Positions 45,827 through 54,199 of a stretch of DNA of 64,000 nt are shown piece by piece (the first letter of the stretch is position 1; each line of letters starts with the position of its first letter). The notes under the pieces are model-generated. The model was not told the DNA's origin. It saw only the letters and a list, made by a program, of their open reading frames with translations, and searched no databases. Source of the stretch: an uncultured Prevotellaceae bacterium (GTDB lineage Bacteria > Bacteroidota > Bacteroidia > Bacteroidales > Bacteroidaceae); NCBI GenBank assembly GCA_900315075.1, contig OMXV01000021.1:21706-85705 (forward strand), read 5' to 3'. A program made the position numbers and the translations under genes.

Positions 45827-46159
45827 ATGCGACACTTTTTTATCCTATTGATAGCGCTAATGAGCACAACAGGCATTTATGCGCAACAAAACACATCGCT
45901 ATCAGGTGATGTAGATTCAGACGGGAAACTTACCATTACCGACGTGACAATGATGGTGAATTACTGCATTGGCATCCAACCAGCCGGTTTTAATGTGGCA
46001 GTGGCCGATTTAAACAATGACCACGAAACCACCATCACCGATGTTATCATTTTGGTCAATTGGGTGATTGGCCAAGTACAACCACAACCCATCATCGATG
46101 ATGAAAATCCTACCATCCCTGTTAATCCCATTGGAGGTGATCCAGGAGAGGGAGTGTGA
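45827..46159 (+). CDS. Minimal secreted dockerin-like protein
   Basis: A 110-residue protein made of a signal peptide (residues 1-19) and one dockerin type I pair: GDVDSDGKLTITDVTMMVNY and DLNNDHETTITDVIILVNW, then a proline-rich tail. No catalytic domain is present. It follows the pectate lyase gene and may be a free dockerin, an adaptor, or the remaining C-terminus of a lost larger gene; the intact signal peptide argues for a real small protein. Confidence 0.7.
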   Translation: MRHFFILLIALMSTTGIYAQQNTSLSGDVDSDGKLTITDVTMMVNYCIGIQPAGFNVAVADLNNDHETTITDVIILVNWVIGQVQPQPIIDDENPTIPVNPIGGDPGEGV

Positions 46160-46275
46160 ATTAGTTAGGAGTTAAAAGTTAGGAGTTAGGAGTTAAAAGT
46201 TAGGAGTTAGGAGTTAGGAGTTAGGAGTTAATAGTTAGAAGTTAGGAGTTAGAAGTTAGGAGTTATCCAACCCCT
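46160..46275. repeat. AGTTAGGAGTTAAAAGTTAG tandem repeat
   Basis: About fourteen 7-8-bp units of the same family as 45481-45700 fill the gap between the dockerin gene and the recombinase gene. Confidence 0.85.
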
Positions 46276-46281
46276 AACCTC

Positions 46282-47682
46282 TTAAATCCCCATTTGAGCC
46301 ACAGAAGCTATTAAGTCTTGATCCTGACTTAGTTGGGTGATGTATGTTCCTATGTTGTTAGGACTACGTGCCAGCAAACTTGCTAAAGAGTTGATATTAG
46401 CACCTGGCGACGACAGATAGGCCATGGCAAACGAATGCCGCATATTATAGCATGAAAGCCGTTCCAAGTCTATCAGTGGCATACTTTGCCCTGTTTTGTT
46501 GTTGATGCGCTCCACCTCCTCGTTTATCTCCTTACAAATCTCACTCATCCATTTCAGCGACACTTTCGCCACATACTGCACAGCCAACTTGATGCTATCG
46601 TATGAACGTTCTCTCAGCAATGACTGTTTATCATTCTGTACAATTGGGAAAATATATCCGTCGCGCAATGAGGCAGTTTCAATGAAAGGCTGGAAAATAG
46701 CCAGCGCCAACCTGTCGCAAACAATTCTCGGGCGCACAGGAATTCCGGTCTTTGCGCGTTTATAGTCAAAGCAATAGTATTTTCGGGAAACGCCTTTCCC
46801 ATCGCAGAAATTCCTGATTTTAAGATGGTCGATTTTCAACAATGCCACGTCTATGGGAGCACTGCCGTTGAGTTTTAGCATCGCGAGCCAAAAACAGAGA
46901 GCGAATTCCTTTGACGTGCGTTTTCGGAGTCTCTCCAGTGCCCCCTCCTTAAAAGTCCAATTCTCATTATTTCCCTCAGTGACCAAATTGAGGTAATATT
47001 TTTTCATTCTAATCAAGTTGGCCAAATCGATATATGCAGTCTTGTTGGCCCTTTTTACAACATGAGCATATTTAAATCTTTTGAAACAATAATCATCCTC
47101 ACGCAGAATTCCCTGCTCGATAGCATAGTTTGAGACAGCCGCGATTTTTGCGCATACCGTATAGACAGTGCCCTCGGTGACATTTTTGAGCATCGACTTG
47201 ATGAAGAGCCTCATTTTGTTTTCCGTCAAGTCATTGATGAGAAAGGATGGATTATTCATGAAGTCAGCCAACATTCGATAGGAATATCTATAATATGCCT
47301 TCGTATTGTTTTCTATAGGTTTCTCTTCCAAGAGTTTCTCCATGATATCCCGAAAGACACCCGACTGTGCACTATATTCTGGTCTGAAGTCATCCAAAAG
47401 CATCTCAGGTGTGTAGATACGCCCCTCCATCTCAAATCGCAGCTTACGTGCCACAATATTGTGTTTAAGTTCTGTGATGAAGGCATTTATCATGGCTGCA
47501 TTCTGAAACCCCGCAGTGACGAGTTGATTTTTCTTGTCCCAATGAACACTGTCACAGCAATAGCCAGTGGATTTTTCCTTCCTATAGCCGAAACTTACCC
47601 TCAGCATAATAGGATGGTATCCATTGGCAAGTTTTTTGTTAGTTCTAAGCACCAACCTGATGACGGCACTCTTGGTTTTCAT
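46282..47682 (-). CDS. Tyrosine recombinase/integrase
   Basis: A 466-residue site-specific recombinase of the Bacteroidetes type. The N-terminal arm-binding domain (residues 1-100, NGYHPIMLRVSFGYRKEKST), a SAM-like core-binding domain (about 105-220) and the catalytic domain (about 225-460) are visible. Catalytic residues include Arg415 in YNMRHSFAMAYL, where the usual His three before Arg is Tyr, and nucleophile Tyr447 in NIGTYITQL; the His of LGH is Arg (LLARSP). These substitutions make catalysis uncertain, though related integrases vary here. It sits at the edge of the accessory LRR region. Confidence 0.85.
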   Translation of the reverse strand: MKTKSAVIRLVLRTNKKLANGYHPIMLRVSFGYRKEKSTGYCCDSVHWDKKNQLVTAGFQNAAMINAFITELKHNIVARKLRFEMEGRIYTPEMLLDDFRPEYSAQSGVFRDIMEKLLEEKPIENNTKAYYRYSYRMLADFMNNPSFLINDLTENKMRLFIKSMLKNVTEGTVYTVCAKIAAVSNYAIEQGILREDDYCFKRFKYAHVVKRANKTAYIDLANLIRMKKYYLNLVTEGNNENWTFKEGALERLRKRTSKEFALCFWLAMLKLNGSAPIDVALLKIDHLKIRNFCDGKGVSRKYYCFDYKRAKTGIPVRPRIVCDRLALAIFQPFIETASLRDGYIFPIVQNDKQSLLRERSYDSIKLAVQYVAKVSLKWMSEICKEINEEVERINNKTGQSMPLIDLERLSCYNMRHSFAMAYLSSPGANINSLASLLARSPNNIGTYITQLSQDQDLIASVAQMGI

Positions 47683-47902
47683 GTTTATCTCTCGGTTATC
47701 CTTTGTTTAACGTGCTTAACTTTCACCAATACTCGATAGGATTATATTCTACCTCGCTCTGTGTCCCATTACTATACGACAAGTATGCAATTCTCCATCT
47801 CTCCACACTTGTGCATGGATGAAAAGTGGGAAGAGAACCATGATGAGCACTCCTCCGATTCGATTTATTGAATATTGCATAATTATTAATGATTAGTTTT
47901 GG

Positions 47903-47933
47903 CAAAGATAAAAAATTAAATCAAATTATCCAA
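47903..47933 (-). promoter_or_regulatory. Promoter of recombinase gene
   Basis: TTG (47931-47933 on the minus strand), about 20 nt and TATCTTTG (47903-47910) match the consensus. The leader would be about 215 nt. Confidence 0.55.
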
Positions 47934-48133
47934 CAAAATATGAATAAAAAAAACATTTTTAAAAACACTTTCCACTTTGTATAAAAACATTTTAGACAAT
48001 TTTGGTGCCCTCTATAGTGCCATAATCATCGATATAAAAAAAATGGAATGAATTGTATTTGAATATAATCGAAACACTCACCACTGAATATACACAAATT
48101 ATGCATAAATATTGAATTTTATGCCTTTTCCTA

Positions 48134-48148
48134 TGTTGGCGGCCAACA
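48134..48148 (+). promoter_or_regulatory. Inverted repeat TGTTGGCGGCCAACA upstream of LRR gene
   Basis: Perfect 7-bp arms with a single central base, about 305 bp before the LRR start. The same sequence, extended to 12-bp arms, occurs at 62194-62218 upstream of the second large LRR gene. It could be an operator or a recombination site. Confidence 0.6.
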
Positions 48149-48453
48149 CAAGTGAAAGTATCAAAACCATCAATATTCTTGTTTAGTAATAACAATTCAT
48201 CATAAAAACCACTCATATAATGACAATTTATAACAATTCGTCTATAATAAAAAGACAAACTATTAAGTAGAAATGAAAAGATAAAAAGACAACCATCCAA
48301 AACCAGCAGTAATAATAGCAGATGGTTTCCTTTATAGAATAACCATCTAAAATACCATGATTGAACGCTTTTCATCTTGAAAAAGAGCAAAGGTGATACT
48401 TCTAAAATAGATAAATATTTAAAAAACATAATAATCTTTAACATTATTCATCA

Positions 48454-51414
48454 ATGAAAAAAATTCTACTATTAATGATGCTTGCTTTTGTCTCATTAGG
48501 GACATGGGCGCAACCATCGGTCTCATTTAGCGGATCGACCGCAATAATCACCAATGATGGTGATGAATACTTAGACATCTTTAGTAATGAAGATGGTGTT
48601 AATCTATTTGAAGATTCATGGGCGCAGATTAAGGCGTGTACCACTTTAACTTTTGTGGGAAAATTTGGCAATCTTGCGGCCTTTGGAGAAAATGGAAATG
48701 TTAACAACGTTCAGTACCAAAGTTCCGTGGCCACCACTGTTGATTTCAAAGATGCCTTATTCCCTAATGTAATAAAAGAAAAGCAATGGGGGTCAAATGG
48801 TCTTACTGTAGTAGAAAGGCCTGGATACCCACTTACCTTCCGATATTGGGATAATACTCTAACAAAAGCAATTACTCCCAAGGATCCCAATGCTGTGGTG
48901 AAAAAGGACATGTTCAATCCTAACCAAGACAGTAAGCTTGAGGAAGTGGTTTTCTGTGGCGGTACTATAGAAAGTTTCAGTCAAGACAAGCCTATGCCGA
49001 AACTTAAGAGAGTTTCCTTCCCAGAGGAAACGGTTACTACTACGAATGCAGAAACTGGTGAGACAACCGAGACTGTTTATGGTGTATCCAGAATCGAGAA
49101 GGGAGCCTTCAGAAAATTATTAAAGAAGGTAGATAACAACCAGCCCACAAGCATAGAAATGGATGAACTGGATCTTCCTGGCACCTTGACTCATATAGGT
49201 TCTGGCGCATTTTTTGAGTGTGATGCTATCGAGACTTTGGAAATGCGACCTCTGTATGGGGAGTGTACAATTGGAGGAGATGGCGGTTCAGAAGAAGAAG
49301 GTGTTTTCGCTTATTGTACCTCTATGAAACACGCCACTCTCTCTGAAGGAGTGTTGGATATCGGCAAAGACATGTTCAAAGAATGTGTATTGTTGGAGTC
49401 TGTTCGTATTCCTACTACAGCAAGAGAAATCAAAGCAGGTTCGTTTAATCTTTGTGCAAGTTTGCACAAACTGGTTATTCCAGAGTATAGTGGTGAAGAT
49501 GGACCACAGAGAATTCACTCGAAGGTATTTGAGAATTCTGGCATAACGGATATTTATGTGATGGCTAGAAGTGTAGATAAGATACCCCAAATCATTAGTT
49601 TGACTGCAAGTGGTGACGATCAGAACAGTACATTCCTTAAAGCGCAGGCAATTTCAAATACTCATGATCCAGCTTCAGGACATAGGGAGCAGATTGGGAG
49701 TGCTTCTGACGATGAAGTCATCAGCTGGTACACAGATGAAATGTCTGATTCCCGTTATGGTAGAGGCGGTGGCGACTGTATGGTCGTGCTCCATTATCCC
49801 AATGATATACCAGAACTTAAAACTTATTACGATGGTAAAGACAATCCTGTTACACATGAGACGCCCGCTCAATGGATGAGTGGTATTAATGGTGTTCCAG
49901 ACGCCGCATTAGAAGCTAAGAAACAGTACATGGAACGTTACGGATATATTAGTTCTGGATATGAAGTTGGTACAGAGATTATACCTAGCCATGCAGACTA
50001 TTATAGGTTCGGTCCGAGTGCTAGTGGCAAATTCTGGCCTACACGTGTCGACTATGATATCTGTGTGATGTCAGGAGCAACTAAGACCCCTGGTCAATTC
50101 TCCGCACTTGGATGGAGACAATTGCCAATCAAGCAGACAACAAACAACGATGATTACATCTTCACGAAAGAATACGACAACACATGGTACACCATGTGCT
50201 TCCCCTGGGACATGGATGATAACACATTGTTCCGTGCATTCAATCAGAAATGCGAAATTGCAGAGTTTGTTGGTGTTGAAATGATTAAGGACGAAGAAAA
50301 TTCGACAGAAGAAAAACTTCTTTATAACTTAGTTTTCCATTTTGACAGGGTAGCACCCACTTCTTATGTGACAGAAAATCGTTTAGCTGATGGACGTCTC
50401 TATGTAAGACTTAAGGATGGCGATGAAGGTCTAGTATACGAAAATGGTACTAAGGCTCAACGTTCTGTGGCTGTCGGACAGCATGGTGCTAAAATTAATT
50501 TTTATACCTATAAGTGTATTGAATCGAAGAATCAAAATGAGATCGGTAAAATCATCTATATGCCATACGGTGTTGAGACGAAGCTTGTGAAAGATATTAC
50601 AGACCCTGTCACAAAAGCGATGGTAGAAACTTATGCAAGCATCACCCACTTGATTGCCAAGGCTGGCCATCCTTATATGATTCACCCTGCTATTGGTGCG
50701 AGGACAGGCTATCCAGCAGACTGTACAATCGCAGGAGTAAAGAAACTGAATTTCGGTACAGTGAATCCAGATAATAAGATTTATTTTGAAAGTGCTGAAG
50801 CGTTGGCAGAGGCCAATCGAGTAGAGTTTAAAGCCACGACAGGTGCTGTGTACAACTCATGGGAAACTGATGGTGAAGATCAAAAGCAAGGTGAATTCAT
50901 TAATCCACAAAATCCATTTGGGGATGGAACAGGAAGCTATGTCTTTATTGGCAACCCATCAGAAAATCCTCAGAACATGTTGACTGACGACTATCCCATC
51001 GCATATTATCTTGGCGCAGAGGCCGACCAGCCCGGCTCTACCGCCGACCCCACAAAGTCTTATCCAAAGTACTACCGTAAGAAAGGTGAAGGTAAAGGTC
51101 AAGGTAAGTGGTCTCCTTACACAGCTATCATACGTCCGTTAGAAAGTGCTCAGAAGAATATTGAATGCTATGTTCCTGATTCACCGTCTGGAACTAATCG
51201 CAACGTTGTATTCGGTGATTGGGAGCAGATTGATGCTGATGCTATTCAAGAGATTATTTCTGAAGCTATCTCCAATAATCAAAGTGTAAAGAAGGCTCAA
51301 CTTAATGTGGTATTCAGTGTCAATGGACAAGTGGTACGTACCGATAGTAATTCAGTTGAAGGATTGCCATCTGGTCTCTATATTGTGAATGGAAAGAAAT
51401 ATATGGTCAAATAA
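48454..51414 (+). CDS. BspA-type leucine-rich-repeat surface protein with T9SS tail
   Basis: A 986-residue exported protein. Signal peptide MKKILLLMMLAFVSLGTWAQ. LRR_5-type units are at about 205-350 (IEKGAFRKL, LTHIGSGAFFECDAIETLEM, VLDIGKDMFKECVLLESVRI, AREIKAGSFNLCASLHKLVI). The middle and C-terminal body (about 500-930) is beta-rich with many aromatic residues (WYTMCFPWDMDDNTLFRAF). The tail FSVNGQVVRTDSNSVEG and GLYIVNGKKYMVK is a T9SS-type C-terminal signal. It likely binds host or glycan ligands at the surface. The next gene begins immediately at its stop. Confidence 0.88.
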   Translation: MKKILLLMMLAFVSLGTWAQPSVSFSGSTAIITNDGDEYLDIFSNEDGVNLFEDSWAQIKACTTLTFVGKFGNLAAFGENGNVNNVQYQSSVATTVDFKDALFPNVIKEKQWGSNGLTVVERPGYPLTFRYWDNTLTKAITPKDPNAVVKKDMFNPNQDSKLEEVVFCGGTIESFSQDKPMPKLKRVSFPEETVTTTNAETGETTETVYGVSRIEKGAFRKLLKKVDNNQPTSIEMDELDLPGTLTHIGSGAFFECDAIETLEMRPLYGECTIGGDGGSEEEGVFAYCTSMKHATLSEGVLDIGKDMFKECVLLESVRIPTTAREIKAGSFNLCASLHKLVIPEYSGEDGPQRIHSKVFENSGITDIYVMARSVDKIPQIISLTASGDDQNSTFLKAQAISNTHDPASGHREQIGSASDDEVISWYTDEMSDSRYGRGGGDCMVVLHYPNDIPELKTYYDGKDNPVTHETPAQWMSGINGVPDAALEAKKQYMERYGYISSGYEVGTEIIPSHADYYRFGPSASGKFWPTRVDYDICVMSGATKTPGQFSALGWRQLPIKQTTNNDDYIFTKEYDNTWYTMCFPWDMDDNTLFRAFNQKCEIAEFVGVEMIKDEENSTEEKLLYNLVFHFDRVAPTSYVTENRLADGRLYVRLKDGDEGLVYENGTKAQRSVAVGQHGAKINFYTYKCIESKNQNEIGKIIYMPYGVETKLVKDITDPVTKAMVETYASITHLIAKAGHPYMIHPAIGARTGYPADCTIAGVKKLNFGTVNPDNKIYFESAEALAEANRVEFKATTGAVYNSWETDGEDQKQGEFINPQNPFGDGTGSYVFIGNPSENPQNMLTDDYPIAYYLGAEADQPGSTADPTKSYPKYYRKKGEGKGQGKWSPYTAIIRPLESAQKNIECYVPDSPSGTNRNVVFGDWEQIDADAIQEIISEAISNNQSVKKAQLNVVFSVNGQVVRTDSNSVEGLPSGLYIVNGKKYMVK

Positions 51415-51429
51415 ATGAATATAACGACA

Positions 51430-51672
51430 ATGAAGAAACAATATATCATTCCCCAGACAGATATCAATGTCATTACAATTGAGTCTTTCATTTGTGCAGG
51501 AACTGTAACTGTCAACACAAAAGCCGAATGGGGTGCTGATGGCACATATGCTCCAGGTGTATGGGTGAACGAAGGACAGAGTAGCAGCGATGTTGGAGGG
51601 TTCCCGGCAGTATCTGCAAGTTCAGAAGAAGATGACTGGGCCAGCCGTTCAAACAGTGGCCTTTGGGAGTAA
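51430..51672 (+). CDS. Small MKKxY protein next to LRR gene (first copy)
   Basis: An 80-residue protein (MKKQYIIPQTDINVITIES at the start, SRSNSGLWE at the end). The sister gene at 58957-59151 begins MKKEYKTPLTEVVFLSIGQ and ends GGRSLWED, and also lies directly after a large LRR gene. The N-terminus is not a usual signal peptide; the middle is rich in Gly, Ser, Asp and Glu. An ATG at 51415, adjacent to the LRR stop, would add five residues; 51430 is favoured because it aligns with the sister protein. Function is unknown. Confidence 0.65.
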   Translation: MKKQYIIPQTDINVITIESFICAGTVTVNTKAEWGADGTYAPGVWVNEGQSSSDVGGFPAVSASSEEDDWASRSNSGLWE

Positions 51673-51703
51673 TAACCACACACACATTTGTGTCATCATC
51701 ATA

Positions 51704-51736
51704 TCAAAGGGTGGAGCCAAACGCTCCACCCTTTGA
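51704..51736 (+). terminator. Terminator after LRR gene and small protein
   Basis: A perfect 14-bp stem (TCAAAGGGTGGAGC at 51704-51717 with 51723-51736) has a 5-nt loop, about 30 bp past the small protein. Confidence 0.8.
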
Positions 51737-51767
51737 TTGTACTATCCTAACGTGAGTCATTAATGTA

Positions 51768-51790
51768 GGGACATACCCCGTGTATGTCCG
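51768..51790. repeat. Dispersed GGACATACACGGGGTATGTCC palindrome (copy)
   Basis: GGGACATACCCCGTGTATGTCCG. Near-identical sequences stand at 56206-56225 and 56924-56946; weaker relatives are at 2454-2474 and 35341-35355. Confidence 0.7.
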
Positions 51791-51885
51791 AGAATAATTC
51801 CCTCAAACACCAACATTTATATTTTGCCATTTTTTAACTCATGGCCTTCAGACCTGTATGGAAAAGGAATATTCCTAAATATGCG

Positions 51886-51938
51886 AATCGACCGAATTAA
51901 ACGAATGTAATTTGCTTATTCGTAAAATTCGGTCGATT
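51886..51938. repeat. Long imperfect inverted repeat (hairpin)
   Basis: Arms 51886-51906 and 51918-51938 (outer AATCGACCGAATT, inner ACGAAT) are separated by an 11-nt loop and pair except for a 2-nt internal loop. There is no T-run, so it is not an ordinary terminator. The rest of 51673-52024 holds the terminator, the palindrome and an inverted AGAGGTGA tract at 51992-52026. Confidence 0.7.
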
Positions 51939-52024
51939 AGTGTTCGTCTTTTTATCTCACGCGATGTTCCAACGCGGGTGGCGGCAGAAGTATTCTCTCA
52001 CCTCTTACCTCTCACCCCTCACCA

Positions 52025-53389
52025 CTAAAGAATCTTCGGCACACGAGCGAGACCTTTCTCCAGTTCCTCGTCGCTGAGGTCGTAGTTGCGCAGGTCGCCA
52101 TTGATGAATTGGTCGTAGGCTGTCATGTCGATCAGACCGTGTCCGCTGAGGTTAAAGAGGATGACTTTCTCTTCGCCTGTTTCTTTGCACTTCTTTGCTT
52201 CGCGGATGGTAGCAGCGATGGCATGGCAACTCTCTGGTGCCGGGATGATACCCTCGGTACGGCTGAAGAGGATACCAGCCTCGAATGTCTCCAACTGTGG
52301 GATATCGACACCATGCATGTAACCATCCTTGATGAGCTGGCTCACAATCATACCCGCACCATGGTAGCGCAGTCCGCCAGCATGAATGTTGGCAGGTTTG
52401 AAATCGTGGCCGAGGGTGAACATAGGCAGCAGGGGCGTATAGCCAGCCTCATCACCGAAGTCATACTCGAAGCGGCCACGTGTGAGTTTCGGACAGCTGT
52501 TAGGCTCTGCAGCGATAAACTCCGTCTTCTTATCACCAGTAAAGTTATGTCGCATGAATGGGAAGGCAATACCACCGAAGTTGGAACCACCGCCGAAGCA
52601 GGCAATCACCATGTCGGGATATTCACCAGCCATTTCCATTTGTTTCTCAGCCTCCAGACCGATGATGGACTGGTGCAGAGATACGTGGTTGAGCACCGAT
52701 CCAAGGGTGTATTTGCAGTTGGGGGTGGTGGTGGCCAATTCGACAGCCTCGGAAATGGCCGTGCCGAGTGAGCCAGGATAGAGTGGGTCGCGAGTAATAA
52801 TATCTTTTCCGGCACGTGTGGACATCGAAGGCGAACCTTCCACTGTTGCTCCAAAGGTGCGCATGATGAGTGAGCGATATGGTTTCTGCTGCATGGAGAT
52901 TTTCACCTGATACACAGCGCACTCCAAACCAAACACCTTGGCGGCATAGCTCAGGGCTGCTCCCCATTGTCCGGCACCTGTCTCTGTGGTGACATTTGTC
53001 ACACCCTCCTGCTTGCAATAGTAGCACTGTGCAAGAGCGGAGTTAATCTTGTGTGAACCAAGCGGGTTGACACTTTCGTTCTTGAAATAGATGTGGGCTG
53101 GTGTTCCCAATGCCTCCTCAAGGGCGTAAGCACGCACAAGTGGTGTCGAACGATAGTATTTATACATGTCGAGCACCTGCTCAGGGATGTCAATCCACGC
53201 ATGCTCGGTGTCGAGTTCCTGACGTGAACACTCCAAAGAGAAGATGTGTGCCAAATCATCAGCTGACAGAGGCTCATGTGTGGCGGGATGAATAGGGGGC
53301 AGTGGCTTGTTAGGCATTTCTGCCTGGATGTTATACCACTGTGTGGGCAGGTCTTTCTCCTGCAAGATAAAACGTTTTTGCTTGCTCAT
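52025..53389 (-). CDS. TrpB2-type tryptophan synthase beta-like protein
   Basis: PLP enzyme of 454 aa related to the TrpB2 group, which condenses indole with serine independently of TrpA. The PLP lysine is Lys114 in GSHKINSALAQCYYCK. Other motifs are TETGAGQWGAALSYAAKVFG and CFGGGSNFGGIAFPF. The N-terminal extension (residues 1-80, EMPNKPLPPIHPATHEPLS) is characteristic of TrpB2. The start at 53389 fits the conserved region; an upstream start at 53446 would add 19 residues. A TAATTTTG box lies at 53435-53442. No trpA or other trp gene is nearby. Confidence 0.88.
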   Translation of the reverse strand: MSKQKRFILQEKDLPTQWYNIQAEMPNKPLPPIHPATHEPLSADDLAHIFSLECSRQELDTEHAWIDIPEQVLDMYKYYRSTPLVRAYALEEALGTPAHIYFKNESVNPLGSHKINSALAQCYYCKQEGVTNVTTETGAGQWGAALSYAAKVFGLECAVYQVKISMQQKPYRSLIMRTFGATVEGSPSMSTRAGKDIITRDPLYPGSLGTAISEAVELATTTPNCKYTLGSVLNHVSLHQSIIGLEAEKQMEMAGEYPDMVIACFGGGSNFGGIAFPFMRHNFTGDKKTEFIAAEPNSCPKLTRGRFEYDFGDEAGYTPLLPMFTLGHDFKPANIHAGGLRYHGAGMIVSQLIKDGYMHGVDIPQLETFEAGILFSRTEGIIPAPESCHAIAATIREAKKCKETGEEKVILFNLSGHGLIDMTAYDQFINGDLRNYDLSDEELEKGLARVPKIL

Positions 53390-53485
53390 AATAAAAATAT
53401 GTGATGATGTTACTAATTCTCGCTTTTGATTTGCAAAATTACACAAAAATATAGAAAATCATCACATTTTGGTGGCTTTTTTGAG

Positions 53486-53600
53486 TTAACAAGTAAACAA
53501 GTTGACAAGTAAGCAAGTCATTAGTCTTTACTGCAAACCACTTGTTAACTGGTTAACAAATAGCTCGTCAACTTGTTTACTCGTCAACTTGTCAACAACC
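53486..53600. repeat. AACAAGTAAACAAGTTGACAAG repeat and its inverse
   Basis: Units of AACAAGTAAACAAGTTG run one way (53486-53520) and ACTTGTTAACTGGTTAAC / CTTGTTTACTCGTCAACTTG run the other (53541-53600), so the block could form a long stem. It is the family seen at 26839-26888. Confidence 0.75.
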
Positions 53601-54158
53601 TTAATTAAACGCAAAGAAACGGTCGTTCTGTGATGCTATCATGGCTTCCTGCACACCCTGCTCGTTGAGAGCGAAGTCGCGAGTCTCACCATTAGCGGTC
53701 ACTTTTATACTCTTGTGGTCTTCATTGAAACGGAAGATTTCCTTGGTGACACCATTCTGGCTCACCGACCAACTGTCATTTTTCTTGTCGTACAGGAAAT
53801 AGACTATCTCACCTGTGGGTGACTTAATCTCATAGCCATTGCGTAGGGTCTTCACAGCATAGAGCACGCCGTCGCTGCCCATAACATTCTGTGTCTTACC
53901 TACATTCGATGCCACGGGATTATCGCCAGTCCAGAATTCAATAGTGTTGAGCACTACTGCATCTACAAAGAGGGTGATACCTCCCACGATAGGCATCAGG
54001 AAGAAACCTACGATGGCATTAATAAACTTGTTGTTTGTCATGTCTTTCTGCCAACTGGCATACTTATTGAACAGACTGAACGAACCAATACACGAACTGA
54101 ACATGAAGCTGCCAATCAGCAGGCAGACAGTCACTTTTAATACATTAAACTTTTTCAT
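53601..54158 (-). CDS. DUF3332 family lipoprotein
   Basis: A 185-residue protein of the DUF3332 family. The signal ends in a lipobox-like FSSC, then YASWQKDMTNNKFINAIVGF and a hydrophobic MPIVGGITLFVDAVVLNTIEF follow. The C-terminal half is beta-rich. The start ATG at 54158 is used because it begins the signal. Function is unknown. It follows the AAA ATPase gene by about 40 bp and may be co-transcribed. Confidence 0.75.
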   Translation of the reverse strand: MKKFNVLKVTVCLLIGSFMFSSCIGSFSLFNKYASWQKDMTNNKFINAIVGFFLMPIVGGITLFVDAVVLNTIEFWTGDNPVASNVGKTQNVMGSDGVLYAVKTLRNGYEIKSPTGEIVYFLYDKKNDSWSVSQNGVTKEIFRFNEDHKSIKVTANGETRDFALNEQGVQEAMIASQNDRFFAFN

Positions 54159-54199
54159 TTGGATAGTTTTTTGAAAGTTATATAAAAGATAAATTGGTC

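Larger units (their letters stand above)
47683..48453. other. AT-rich intergenic region with recombinase promoter and shared palindrome
   Basis: This 771-bp stretch is very AT-rich and no gene is convincing in it. It holds the recombinase promoter (47903-47933) and a perfect inverted repeat at 48134-48148. A plus-strand TAGTTTTG at 47894-47901 is a possible, weak promoter for the LRR gene and would give a leader of more than 500 nt. Confidence 0.55.

Noticed and set aside
47723-47905. Minus-strand open frame of 60 aa upstream of the recombinase
   Set aside because: It would start inside the predicted -7 promoter box with a TTG and shows no motif.
47992-48444. Minus-strand open frame of 150 aa in the recombinase-LRR gap
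   Set aside because: Phe/Tyr/Leu/Ile-rich translation typical of AT-rich non-coding DNA, no homologous motif, and it contains the shared palindrome.
52109-52771. Plus-strand open frame of 220 aa opposite trpB2
   Set aside because: The opposite strand is a clear TrpB2 with intact PLP lysine; this frame is a shadow.
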